Shown piece by piece: positions 54,684 through 63,705 of a stretch of 64,000 nt of DNA (position 1 is its first letter; each line of letters starts with the position of its first letter). The position numbers and the translations under genes are program-made. This stretch comes from Isochrysis galbana (taxonomy: Eukaryota; Haptophyta; Isochrysidales; Isochrysidaceae): the NCBI GenBank assembly GCA_018136815.1, contig CM030940.1, positions 2,277,915 through 2,341,914 of the forward strand, in the 5' to 3' direction. Under the pieces are notes generated by a model that saw nothing but the letters and a program-made list of their open reading frames with translations, did not search any database and was not told the DNA's origin.

Positions 54684-56127
54684 TGTCGCATTCATCCCAG
54701 ATGATGCGATTTCCAGGCTCTTGATTCCAGGTCCTTCGCCGTGCGGCCACACGGTGAAGCTCAGGTACATCTAGGTTGGTAGGGTTCGTCCCTAGCGATC
54801 TAGAATTCGAGTTCTTGTTTCGTTCCTTCTAGCCTGTTTGTCAGGTCTAGATTCCAGGTTTCCTCCTTTCGGGTAATCTTGACCCAAAGGAGCCAGGTCG
54901 CCTGTCACTCGCTGCGCGCTTGTCTCAGGCTCTCAGGTTACCTTGTGAAGGCTTGTTTAGCTTCTTGCAAGGCTTGTTGTTTCTTGTTGGGTTCCGGTTC
55001 TTTCTTGGGACTTGCTAACTTTCGTTGTCGTCCAGGCCTGTTCGTCGTAGGTTTTGTTTAGCCTGGTTAGGGTTTCGTTGTCTTCCAGCGTTTGGCGTTC
55101 GTCTTGGCGTTCGGAAATTTCCTCTCACATTCCCTAGGTCCGCTACCCTTGGCTTGTAGGTCCTTGCTTCTTTCTTCTCGGTCAAGGTTTTGGCGAGCGA
55201 GTCGGTTGCTCTAGCCGCTCGAGATTTGAGGTTTAATTTGCCATCTCCCCTTGGAGATCGGTGTAGGTTCGCTTCCTAGGTGAGGGAATCTTTCCCCTTG
55301 ATGCAAGCTACATGCAAGCCTTGGCCCCTTTGGTGTTTCTTCCCCTTGGTTGCTACTCAGGGTTGTTCGTTAGAAGCGTCTAGAAGGTTCACGCTCAACG
55401 GCAAGATTTATTCGGTCGTGAAGATATCTCGTCGCGATCTGTATCCAAAGTGATCGCCGTGGTCGCGCGACAGGACGCTCCCCTTCGGACTCTCCGCTAC
55501 GTGGGAAGTTACAACGGAGACACGCTCCGGCCGTCGCTGCGGAGTCTCTCTCTCTCTCGCTCTCTCTCTCCGTCTCTCGCGACGTGTTTGAGTTATCGGT
55601 GATTTGGGGTCGCGGTTGCTTGATAATTTGCTTGGTTTGGGTGAATGATTCCGGTGTGTTCGTGAGTCGGTGTATCCTGTTGTTCTCAGCTTCGTTGTCC
55701 GTCGTTGTTCGCTGCGTCGCTGCACTCAAGCAGCTTAGGCTCCCTCCCTGAGGGAAGAGTTCTTTGTAGGTCTAACAATCTCTTACAACCCATCACACTA
55801 GGGCCGCTAGGAGCGCCTCGCCGCCCCACAGCCCTTCGTTCGCCGTTCGTTCCCCGTCCAGACACCCAAATGGGGTTGCCCGACCCAGTCCAGAATTTCA
55901 TTCACCCGACTCCCGGTGGGGAGGAGGGCCAAAGCGCCGCGCTAGCCGCCGGTGCTGCTCGCGACGGAGTGGCTCAGAGCCCTCCGGCTCCGCTCGACTC
56001 GACAAGCACGAACCAGAATTTCATTCACCCGACTCCCGGTGGGGAGGAGGGCCAAAGCGCCGCGCTAGCCGCCGGTGCTGCTCGCGACGGAGTGGCTCAG
56101 AGCCCTCCGGCTCCGCTCGACTCGACA
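54684..56127 (+). mobile_element. Solo gypsy LTR with 5-bp TSD (TCACC)
   Basis: Starts TGTCGCATTC and ends CTCGACA, flanked by TCACC at 54679-54683 and 56128-56132. Highly similar to the LTR at 15383-16704 but 123 bases longer, because the last segment (55882-56004) is tandemly repeated at 56005-56127. No internal region: it is the product of LTR-LTR recombination. Confidence 0.9.
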
Positions 56128-56454
56128 TCACCTTAACAACGCGAGCCAACAAGTATAGTAAATAAATAAATAATTAATGTTATATCCTAGCCAACCCCAC
56201 TAGCTAATTGGACACAACTTTTCCGTCCCGGAATCCCGCCATGCCTGACGAGCCAGGTGTCCGAGTGCTACCGGGGGGAGGGGGCACCGCCCCGCTGACG
56301 GACCTGGCTGGGCTGACGGACCTGGCTGGGCTGGCGTCCTTGCAAGGGGTGCGGGCGGCTCCGGAGATTCTTCAGCTGTCAGGTCGATCTGATGGGACCC
56401 CGCGGGGGGGCGGAAGGGGGGGAGTACCCGCCGCACCCGCCTCCCAAAGGCTGA

Positions 56455-56635
56455 CAGAGAAGACGGAGAAGCAGACGGAGAAGCAGACGGAGAAGCAGAC
56501 GGAGAAGCAGACGGGGAAGCGGCGGGCAGGTGCCGCGAAGGAGCGCCGGAAGAGGGCGCGGAGGGGGGAGGAGCGGCGGGGTCGGCGGGGTCGGCGGGGT
56601 CGGCGGGGTCGGGGGCGGAGGGGTCGGCGGGAGCG
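56455..56635. repeat. Minisatellites AGAAGCAGACGG (12 bp) and GTCGGCGGG (9 bp)
   Basis: Four to five 12-bp units at 56460-56520 and four to five 9-bp units at 56578-56625. Confidence 0.8.
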
Positions 56636-56669
56636 GGGGCGGGGGGGGAGGACGACCGGATTCGAATCC

Positions 56670-56723
56670 ATCCATCCTACCGGAACCTAAAGTCGAATCC
56701 CTATAGGTTCCGGTAGGATGGAT
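56670..56723. repeat. Perfect 20-bp hairpin
   Basis: ATCCATCCTACCGGAACCTA at 56670-56689, 14-base loop, exact complement at 56704-56723. Likely marks an end of another element nested in family A copy 2. Confidence 0.85.
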
Positions 56724-57289
56724 CAGCAAAAAAATTTGGGGTTTCTCCGGCGAAATTTTTGAAAAATACCGAATTTCAGGCCTTCGAAGACGGTGCGCGA
56801 AATACAGTCGGGCCCCCTCCGGTATTTTTTAGTGAGGCTCTTCATGCGAGGCGGCCCATCGGACACCCCTCTCCGAGGAGCCATCGCAGTGGACCGAAGT
56901 CCGAAGAAGCCCTCTTCACAGTCGACTTGAGCACAGAGGAAACCGGGCGTTTACGGGAGAATCAAGTGTTTTATTTTCGTTGATCCTGTCATTAAAAATA
57001 CGTTTATTTTGACCTCTATTATCACGGTCATATAGGCTTGATATGACCGTTGGTCGCTCATATGACATCGCACGGGCCATGCTACGCACATAACATCACA
57101 AGTATGTGACGCTCGAGGAGGGGGGGGTTGATTGTACGGAACTTCGAAGCCGGGTATACCCTCGGGCAGAGCCTACTATACCATATCAAATGCTTCCGTG
57201 GCTGTACACGCTATTCGCTGTCGGGGATCTGAAATCCCAGGAGCACCCCCCCCCCGGCTACCCGGCGAAGGGTTTGAAGGCACCGCGCG

Positions 57290-57816
57290 TCGCCAACCAG
57301 CGTGCTCCTCCCCTCGGGCGCCTTTTTCTCGCTCGCTTGGCGCTCCCGGCTCACCGGCGGCCTCTGGCTCCGTGTGCATCGCGTGGTGCAGGTGTGTTTC
57401 TCCCTCCTCCCCCCCCCCCCCCCCCCCATCGGCCCTCCCTCCCACGAAACAAGGCACCCCCCCGCTCTCGCAGGTAAGCGGGCTTTGCGGTGGCCGCCGC
57501 CGGCGTCGCGCTCGCCGTCGCGTGGGTGCCCCGAGGGCGCCACTTCTCGCACCCCCATCATACGCTCGGGGCCGTCGCCTTCGCCCTCGCCCTCGCCCTG
57601 CTGCAGCCGCTCAACGCGCTCGTGCGCGGCCCGCCCGCCGCCCGCACCACACGCCGCGCCGTGTGGCGGGTCGCGCACAAGGGGACGGGCTACGCCGTGC
57701 TCGCCGTGGGCGTCTACCAGGCCCTCTCGGGGCGCGCCCTGGCGACGCCGTTCTCGTCGCGTACGGGGTGCTCCTGGGCCTCTCCTTGGGGGTGCTCGCG
57801 GGGGGGGGGGCTCATG
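57290..57816 (+). pseudogene. Cytochrome b561 family gene fragment, frameshifted
   Basis: GGLWLRVHRVVQ, then an intron-like C-rich stretch (GTGTGTTTC...CTCGCAG), then VAAAGVALAVAWVPRG, HFSHPHHTLGAVAFALALAL, LQPLNALVRG, WRVAHKGTGYAVLAVGVYQA and, in another frame, VLVAYGVLLGLSLGVLAGG. The order of helices and the haem-type histidines (H in HRVVQ, HPHHTLG, WRVAHKGTGY) match the eukaryotic b561 core of DOMON/b561 proteins, transmembrane ascorbate-linked electron carriers. An extra base after the acceptor (GTAAGCGGG where V-A-G needs GTAGCGGG) and a second shift near 57745 break the frame. It lies inside the family A insertion and appears to be a captured, decaying gene piece that kept its intron. 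Confidence 0.7.
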
Positions 57817-57910
57817 GTAGGGTGAGAGTCCCCACAGGAGGGGATTTCTTTTATACCGACGCATCGCGTATTTGGAAACGAGGGGTACCAAATGAAGGCA
57901 AACGACCTTA

Positions 57911-58030
57911 AAGAGGGAACTGGGGAAGGGGAAGGGGGTTGTTAGGGGTTAAGGGTGGGCGGTAGGGAGGTCCACAAGCACACTGCCTCATGTCGCACAC
58001 GTAGCGGAGATTTTTAAGAAGATTTTTTTT
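57911..58030 (+). repeat. Short interspersed repeat, family 3, copy 3
   Basis: As at 10451 and 34852; here located inside family A copy 2. Confidence 0.75.
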
Positions 58031-58633
58031 TCTCCCTCGCTAGTGCGAGTGGCCGCGGCGAGCCGCGGCCCTTCCCTCCTGGCTCTGGCGCCCCCGTCTT
58101 CTCTTACCCAAACGGGGCGAGAAGACACGTATCTGCCGGAGGGGAGAGCTGCCGCTCCCCCCTCCCCTCCCTCTTTCCTTTTCCTCCTCTCTTCCCTGCG
58201 GCGGGGGCCCATGGCGCGCGCCTGCGGCCCCTCGCTCAGGTCCCCAGATGGCCTGCAGGGCCTGGGAGCACAGCTCAGGGGGCAGGTGAGGCTGGGGCAT
58301 GGCCCTGGCCCCTCCTGCCTCTCCCTCGCTGGCGCTCCGAGCCCCTGCGGGTCGACTGGAGCTGGCTGGGGGGTCCTGAACAGGGGGCCCAGGGGGAGGA
58401 GGGGCTGGTCAGAGGAATGGGCAGGCCACGACGGGCCAGGGCGGGCGAGTCAGGCGGGCCTGTAGGGAGGGGAATGGGTCAGCAGGGCTGTGTGCTCCTG
58501 GCAGGCCATCAGGCGTGCCAGGAGAGTGGGTGGATCCTCCCCCATGGCAGGGGAGGAGTGGAGAGAGAGGGGGGCTCGTGCCCCCCCATGGGCGAACTAA
58601 GTATAAACTTAGTTGAGCCAACAAGTATAGTAA

Positions 58634-58860
58634 CCGCAAACGCAAAAAAAAAAATCCAATCGCAAATTTCGAGACCAAAATCTGTAAACCTGGGCTTGAG
58701 ACCATGGGTAATCCGAATTTGTGTATCTTGTGCGTCAGCAGCAAAAAGGGGAACTGTTCAACTGTGAGTGTGGATGCGTACCTTAAACGAATATTCATGC
58801 GCCTACAACCTTCACAACGGCAGGAATACAACACCGCCACACCTTATTTTGACCTGCTGA
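58634..58860 (+). repeat. Repeat family 4, right part
   Basis: Continues the copy interrupted at 56161; matches the minus strand of 32362-32553 (CCTGGGCTTGAGACCATGGG, TTCAACTGTGAGTG-like, GGCAGGAATACAACA). 58860-59153 has no recognised content. Confidence 0.65.
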
Positions 58861-59153
58861 GACATCTTGCCGAAAGCAACATCGGCAGAATAACAGGACA
58901 ATGTGTGCCGCAAAAGGGTAAGTGAGAGATGAAGTGCAAGATCTCAGCGCAACATCGGCGGGGAGGGGGAATTCGCGCTTCACTGTGCTCAAAACCTAAG
59001 CGCCCGACCACGCGGGGCTTCACTTTGCCTCGCGCCCGGCTAGATTCTCCAAGGCACGGCGGATGTAGCGCACGGCCCCACCTGACCACCGATCGGTCAA
59101 ATACACACACCCCAATTCATTATCATCCCCATTCTACCTCTTTCCTCAACCCA

Positions 59154-60902
59154 CTAGCCGTTGAATTGGGGCTCAAATTCCCGGAAGATTGTTTTCAAGT
59201 TGTTCGCGAGCTCCTCCTCGAGCTCAGCCTGTCTTGGCCCACCAGGCATCTGCTTGGGCATGCAGAGTTTCCAGTCCGCGAGCTCCGGGGAGCCAATGAG
59301 GTGGGCTACCACCTCGCGCCCGAATTGGAGCGGGTGCCGCCGCGGGTTGCTCAAAAGGCGGTGCAGCAACTTCTCCCCCGACGGCAGCTCGGCGACAAAG
59401 AAGGGCTCCACTTGCTGCAGCCGGTGGCGCAACGGAATGCCAGGCGGGATCGACTCGAACTCGATGCCGCACTTGGCGCCATGAGAGCGGAAGGCCTCGC
59501 CCACGCGAGCGGCGTGTTGCGGCTGCAGCGCCATCACCTGCAGGTGCATGTGCTCGAATTGCGAGCGGCCGGACGATGAGCCCATGAAGCGCTCAAAGAG
59601 TAGAAGCGCGAGGCCATGAGAAGAGAAGCAATCCCGCAGCGCGCGAATGTAGGTGTGGAGCTCGCCCTCCTCCTCCGGCGAGAGCATGATGGAGCACGGC
59701 GTGTGGCTCACGGGCACGATGAGGCAGTGGTTTGGCACGAGCGGCCCCTTGGCGAGGGTCAGGTACATTGAGCTGCCAATGCTCGCCACCAAGTGGGACT
59801 CGAATTGGGGGGATGACACACAGAACCAGCAGGATTGCGAGATCCAGTCCCGCGAATCCTTTGCATGCGCTATCCTTTGACGCTTCGACGCCGGCTCGCC
59901 CTCCACATGCTTGTATTTGCACCTGTCGCCGCGCTGGCATCGGCCCACCTTGAAATCGTGGCACTCTTTCCGAGAGTCGAGCGCTGCCGCTTGCGGGTAT
60001 GGGCAGTCTGTCGTGTCGGCAGGGGGCACCGGCACCGCCGCACCCAATGCACTACTGGGCACGAGACTGAACGCCTTGAGCCACACTTGCTTCTTGTTCT
60101 CCTGTACACGTGAGAGCCCGACCAGCCGGCAGACGTGCGGCGTCGTGGGCAGCCGGTACGGAGGACGCTGCCAGAACTGGCCCTCTCCGCCGCAGAAGTG
60201 GTAGCGCGGGCGGAGTGCGACGGCGAGCTCAGCCAGGCTATCGAGGCCAACGTCGCGCAGGTCCTTGTCGGGTAGCAAGTCGGCAGGCAGCGAGGCCTCG
60301 TCTATATTGCGGTAGAACCCGCGCGGCCATGCGCAGCTCAGCAGTAGATCGACTCCCTCGAACCCCTCTTCTTCCGCGCACGCGCGCAGGGCGGCTAGGC
60401 GGTCAGCCGGCAGCTCTTCGCCGTCCGCACCCCCCGACATAAAGGCCACACGCAGTCCCGCAAGCTCCGTCGTTCCAGCCTCTCCCAAGAAGAAGATGTC
60501 TTTGGCGATCTCTCCTCCCTCTCCTGCCTCTCTCAATGGCATCGGAAGCTCTGCGGCGGCTGAAAGCACGTAAGTCCGCAGCGGCGGCGCGCACAAGGCG
60601 TAGGGAGCGAGCGCCGCCGCGCCGGCCTCTCCGAGGAAGTCGCCAACGCAGAGAAGCATCGAGAAGGGCCCATGCTTGCTGTTCACAGCGCTCACGCGTG
60701 AATAGAGCCGCTCCAGCTCACCGCATACGTCTCCCGCCACGAGTCTGAGAAGAGAGGGTGGGTGAGAAGGGGAGGGGGGGGGGGGGGAGGTAAGAGTGCT
60801 GTGGGGCCTCGCGCACCGAGGGGGCAGGGCACGCAGGCAGGGAGATGGAAGAGAGAGGGAGGGAGGGCGGACGGTGCACATCTTGGTGGGCGTCGCCGAC
60901 AT
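59154..60902 (-). CDS. CWF19-like protein (CwfJ family), debranching/splicing factor
   Basis: Exons 60902-60880 and 60744-59154 give 537 aa; the 135-bp intron is in frame and stop-free. The joined start MSATPTKILVAGDVCGELER and LLLCVGDFLGEAG match the metallophosphoesterase-like N-terminal domain of CWF19L1/Drn1 (LACGDVEG...LLLCVGNFFG), which lacks full catalytic residues. A CCCH zinc finger follows at about residues 270-290 (CHDFKVGRCQRGDRCKYKH). The CwfJ C-terminal 1 domain (CWFCVSSPQFESHLVASIGS, LAKGPLVPNHCLIVPVSHTP, HIT-like FEHMHLQVMAL) and CwfJ C-terminal 2 (VEPFFVAELPSGEKLLHRL, WKLCMPKQMPGG, ELANNLKTIFREFEP) complete it. The family acts in the nucleus with the lariat-debranching enzyme and late spliceosomes. 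The zinc finger order agrees with CWF19L1-type proteins. Confidence 0.88.
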   Translation of the reverse strand: MSATPTKMCTVRPPSLSLPSPCLRALPPRCARPHSTLTSPPPPSPSHPPSLLRLVAGDVCGELERLYSRVSAVNSKHGPFSMLLCVGDFLGEAGAAALAPYALCAPPLRTYVLSAAAELPMPLREAGEGGEIAKDIFFLGEAGTTELAGLRVAFMSGGADGEELPADRLAALRACAEEEGFEGVDLLLSCAWPRGFYRNIDEASLPADLLPDKDLRDVGLDSLAELAVALRPRYHFCGGEGQFWQRPPYRLPTTPHVCRLVGLSRVQENKKQVWLKAFSLVPSSALGAAVPVPPADTTDCPYPQAAALDSRKECHDFKVGRCQRGDRCKYKHVEGEPASKRQRIAHAKDSRDWISQSCWFCVSSPQFESHLVASIGSSMYLTLAKGPLVPNHCLIVPVSHTPCSIMLSPEEEGELHTYIRALRDCFSSHGLALLLFERFMGSSSGRSQFEHMHLQVMALQPQHAARVGEAFRSHGAKCGIEFESIPPGIPLRHRLQQVEPFFVAELPSGEKLLHRLLSNPRRHPLQFGREVVAHLIGSPELADWKLCMPKQMPGGPRQAELEEELANNLKTIFREFEPQFNG

Positions 60903-61379
60903 CGCGACGCGCGTAGAAAGGCCTGAGCTTCTTTAAGGCCTACGCAGACGACCGACGAGAGAAAATTGAATTGGAGTTTCACGGGTCCGATGTTCACAGT
61001 GTGGGGGGAGGTGCGGGGCAGCCCCCCCCCCCCCCCCCCCTGCTTTTTCCTGCTGGTCCGCCTTGCCCTTGACCAGACTTGCCCGCAAGTTTTTTCGCAA
61101 TTTAGGTAGATCTGAGCATGCTGACAAGTTAGGTGAGACCGAAGCAAGTAGAGGGGTTTTGAGGTAACTCAAGAATGGCTCAACTGCGGGCAACTCAACT
61201 GCGTTGGCGCGCTCTCAACTGCGTTGGCGCGCTGTTGAGTCATTGTTGAGTTCGCAATCCAAAAGCTACCGTTGAGGCGAACACGCCTCAACAATGGTGC
61301 ATCCCAAGAAATCTCCCGCCACCCGGGAGGCGGAACCGCGGGGGGACTGTGTGAGCGGCGCCCTCGCGGGCCGGCCACC
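60903..61379. other. Intergenic with repeats
   Basis: C run of about 20 at 61021-61040, a tandem pair CTCAACTGCGTTGGCGCG at 61195-61232 and a 9-bp hairpin GTTGAGGCG/CGCCTCAAC near 61272. No gene seen. Confidence 0.5.
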
Positions 61380-61565
61380 ATTGATGTCGCATTCGCGATG
61401 TCTCAGAGGCAAAAAGAAATAACAAGTAAAAGAGAAACAGTAAAACAGTAAAAAGAACAGAGGAAGAAAGAAGAAGAAAAGTGAAAAAGAAGAGAAAAAA
61501 ACCCAGAGTATATAGGGCGGTTCTCAGCCCTTCCCATCGGCCCTATGGCTACGTAAACTCTCGCG

Positions 61566-61628
61566 TGGCATAGTGGTTCAATCCACCGCCTCCACCAACC
61601 TTTTGCTCTGGGTCGCGAGTTCGAGTCC
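61566..61628 (+). promoter_or_regulatory. tRNA-like box A and box B inside the 5' LTR
   Basis: TGGCATAGTGG (61566-61576) fits box A and AGTTCGAGTCC (61618-61628) fits box B, 41 bases apart as in tRNA genes. A cloverleaf does not fold (T stem has mismatches), so it is a tRNA-derived promoter-like sequence, not a tRNA gene. Repeated in the second LTR at 62384-62394 and 62436-62446. Confidence 0.55.
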
Positions 61629-62202
61629 GGACGGAGCGCTCTGCAGTTCGAGCCCCGCTCCTTCTCCTCTCCGCTCTTCTTCTACAGTTAAATTCCGCAC
61701 TCTTCTTCTACCATTAAAAAAATTCCACGCTCTCCGTCTACCGTTAGAAATCCTGCCTCTTCCTACTGTTAAAAATATCCTGCCTTCCTACCGTTAAAAT
61801 TCTGCACTCCGTCTACCGTTAAAAATCCTGCCTCCGTCGCCTTGCCAAGACATTTCCTCTGCCTTCCTGCCGGCTTCCTTGCCAGTTCCTTCCGCCCCGG
61901 TTTCCCGCTTGTCTCCGAAAAACGGTTTCACCGCATTACGACCAAGCTTAGTGGGGAAACTCCTCGTCCAATTCCGTTACCCGAAAATCTCGTTCGTCTC
62001 GTCGGGCCCCAGGGCCATCTCGTTCATCTCGTCGGGCCATCAAGGCCATCTCGTTCATCTCGTCGTCGGGCCATCAGGCCATCTCGTTACATCTCGTTCA
62101 TCTCGTTACAATCCAAAGCTGCGGCATGATTTCCACAATTTAGAGACATAAGGATTCCGCTTGCAGAAGGCTCGCGAGGACGCTCGTGATTAAGTCGGGG
62201 GG

Positions 62203-62955
62203 TGTCGCATTCGCGATGTCTCAGAGGCAAAAAGAAATAACAAGTAAAAGAGAAACAGTAAAACAGTAAAAAGAACAGAGGAAGAAAGAAGAAGAAAAGT
62301 GAAAAAGAAGAGAAAAAAACCCAGAGTATATAGGGCGGTTCTCAGCCCTTCCCATCGGCCCTATGGCTACGTAAACTCTCGCGTGGCATAGTGGTTCAAT
62401 CCACCGCCTCCACCAACCTTTTGCTCTGGGTCGCGAGTTCGAGTCCGGACGGAGCGCTCTGCAGTTCGAGCCCCGCTCCTTCTCCTCTCCGCTCTTCTTC
62501 TACAGTTAAATTCCGCACTCTTCTTCTACCATTAAAAAAATTCCACGCTCTCCGTCTACCGTTAGAAATCCTGCCTCTTCCTACTGTTAAAAATATCCTG
62601 CCTTCCTACCGTTAAAATTCTGCACTCCGTCTACCGTTAAAAATCCTGCCTCCGTCGCCTTGCCAAGACATTTCCTCTGCCTTCCTGCCGGCTTCCTTGC
62701 CAGTTCCTTCCGCCCCGGTTTCCCGCTTGTCTCCGAAAAACGGTTTCACCGCATTACGACCAAGCTTAGTGGGGAAACTCCTCGTCCAATTCCGTTACCC
62801 GAAAATCTCGTTCGTCTCGTCGGGCCCCAGGGCCATCTCGTTCATCTCGTCGGGCCATCAAGGCCATCTCGTTCATCTCGTCGTCGGGCCATCAGGCCAT
62901 CTCGTTACATCTCGTTCACCTCGTTACAATCCAAGCTGAGGCGTTGATTTCCACA
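62203..62955 (+). repeat. 3' LTR of the miniature element
   Basis: Same length as the 5' LTR (753 bp). The few differences are near the 3' end (CCTCGTT for TCTCGTT and the GCTGAGGCGTTG stretch). Confidence 0.9.
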
Positions 62956-62973
62956 ATTGATCCAGCAGGACTG

Positions 62974-63027
62974 TTTTAGGTCGTTTGCCTTCATTTGGTA
63001 CCCCTCGTTTCCAAATACGCGATGCGC
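62974..63027 (+). repeat. 50-bp shared repeat, copy
   Basis: Matches 41873-41925. Confidence 0.85.
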
Positions 63028-63094
63028 CGGCACAAAAAAAATCGTCTAGTATTTAAGCAAAGGCACCCACGCACCCACCTCACAGTGCTCAACC

Positions 63095-63705
63095 ATGTCT
63101 ATAAATGGAATGGCGGCTGATGATGTAGTAGTACGCAAGCGATTGCAATGGATCATAAGAAAGATGGACGATAACTTTAAAAATTCATCTTACCTCTCTT
63201 TCCGCCATATGGCACTTCTAAATCTGCCATGCAGGTTATTGCGGAAGCATTGGACAGCATCAGTCCGCCGCCGCCGGTTGGGGTCAACCCGAGGAGGCTG
63301 CCTGAGTCGAACCCAAATTTGTGGACGTACACTTTTGAATGTAAGTGCGTATTCAGTTCATTCGATTTCAAGCACAATACGGACATTAAAGACACCTTAC
63401 ATGCCATTTGCGAGGCTGATAAATCATTCACACTGGTTTATATGATACACACTCTCTTGAGCAATAAATTCACAGCGAAAACAATCATCGATATGAGTCG
63501 TGATGATCTGCTTCGTACAATCAAAGCTTATGTCGATTCAGAATTAACTCCCCACCTCCAAGAATTGTTAGAAGGTGTCGATTCGGGTTCAGCTTCCCAA
63601 GTGAAGATTGAAAACAAAAGGCCGCTTATCGGTTCGGGTTCAGCTCCCGTAAAGATTGAACCCACAAGGCCCAGCAACATCAAATACAAAAAAGCTCGGT
63701 CCTAG
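63095..63705 (+). CDS. Unknown gene, AT-richer than neighbours, two overlapping frames
   Basis: A first frame from the ATG at 63095 (MSINGMAADDVVVRKRLQWI, then IRKMDDNFKN) and a second frame open before 63229 (FPPYGTSKSAMQVIAEALDS) to the stop at 63703-63705. The second encodes WTYTFECKCVFSSFDFKHNT, FTLVYMIHTLLSNKFTAKTI, LLRTIKAYVDSELTPHLQEL and a basic tail with two related SGSA-x-VKIE-x-x-RP segments (IKYKKARS end). Joining needs a frame change near 63175-63230, either a short intron or a frameshift at the TTTAAAAATT stretch. Not recognised. Its lower GC and A/T-ending codons differ from the housekeeping genes and may indicate acquisition from a virus or other donor. Confidence 0.5.

Larger units (their letters stand above)
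56162..58615 (-). mobile_element. Retroposon-like element, family A copy 2, with captured gene and 18-bp TSD
   Basis: AGCCAACAAGTATAGTAA at 56144-56161 and 58616-58633 flanks the element. On the minus strand it begins CAACTAAG, AT spacer, CTTAGTTC and ends GGTTGGCTAGGATATAACAT, then a (TTTA)n-type tail. The uninterrupted relative at 32554-32571 shows the same site with one difference. Inside are minisatellites (56455-56520, 56577-56630), a 20-bp hairpin (56670-56723), a cytochrome b561 fragment, the 50-bp shared repeat, a family 3 repeat and the common family A 5' region. Only the two ends are shared with copy 1. No reverse transcriptase. Confidence 0.82.
61385..62955 (+). mobile_element. Complete miniature LTR retrotransposon (TRIM-like), TSD ATTGA
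   Basis: Two LTRs of 753 bp (61385-62137, 62203-62955), nearly identical, enclose only 65 bp. ATTGA flanks the element at 61380-61384 and 62956-62960. LTRs start TGTCGCATTC and end TTTCCACA. The interior ends in a polypurine tract (AAGTCGGGGGG) identical in form to that of the gypsy element at 15371-15382, so it was probably mobilised by gypsy machinery. A primer-binding site after the 5' LTR (ATTTAGAGACATAAGG) could not be matched to a tRNA by eye. No protein is encoded. Confidence 0.88.

Noticed and set aside
56455-56635. CRISPR-like array
   Set aside because: Units of 12 and 9 bp are contiguous with no spacers, in a eukaryotic context; these are minisatellites.
57490-57825. Functional cytochrome b561 gene
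   Set aside because: Two frame changes are needed and it lies inside a mobile element; kept as a pseudogene fragment.
61558-61640. tRNA gene
   Set aside because: Box A and B fit, but acceptor and T stems do not pair and the sequence is part of a retroelement LTR.
61385-62955. Simple tandem segmental duplication
   Set aside because: TG...CA ends, a polypurine tract before the second copy and a 5-bp TSD outside both copies are better explained by an LTR element.
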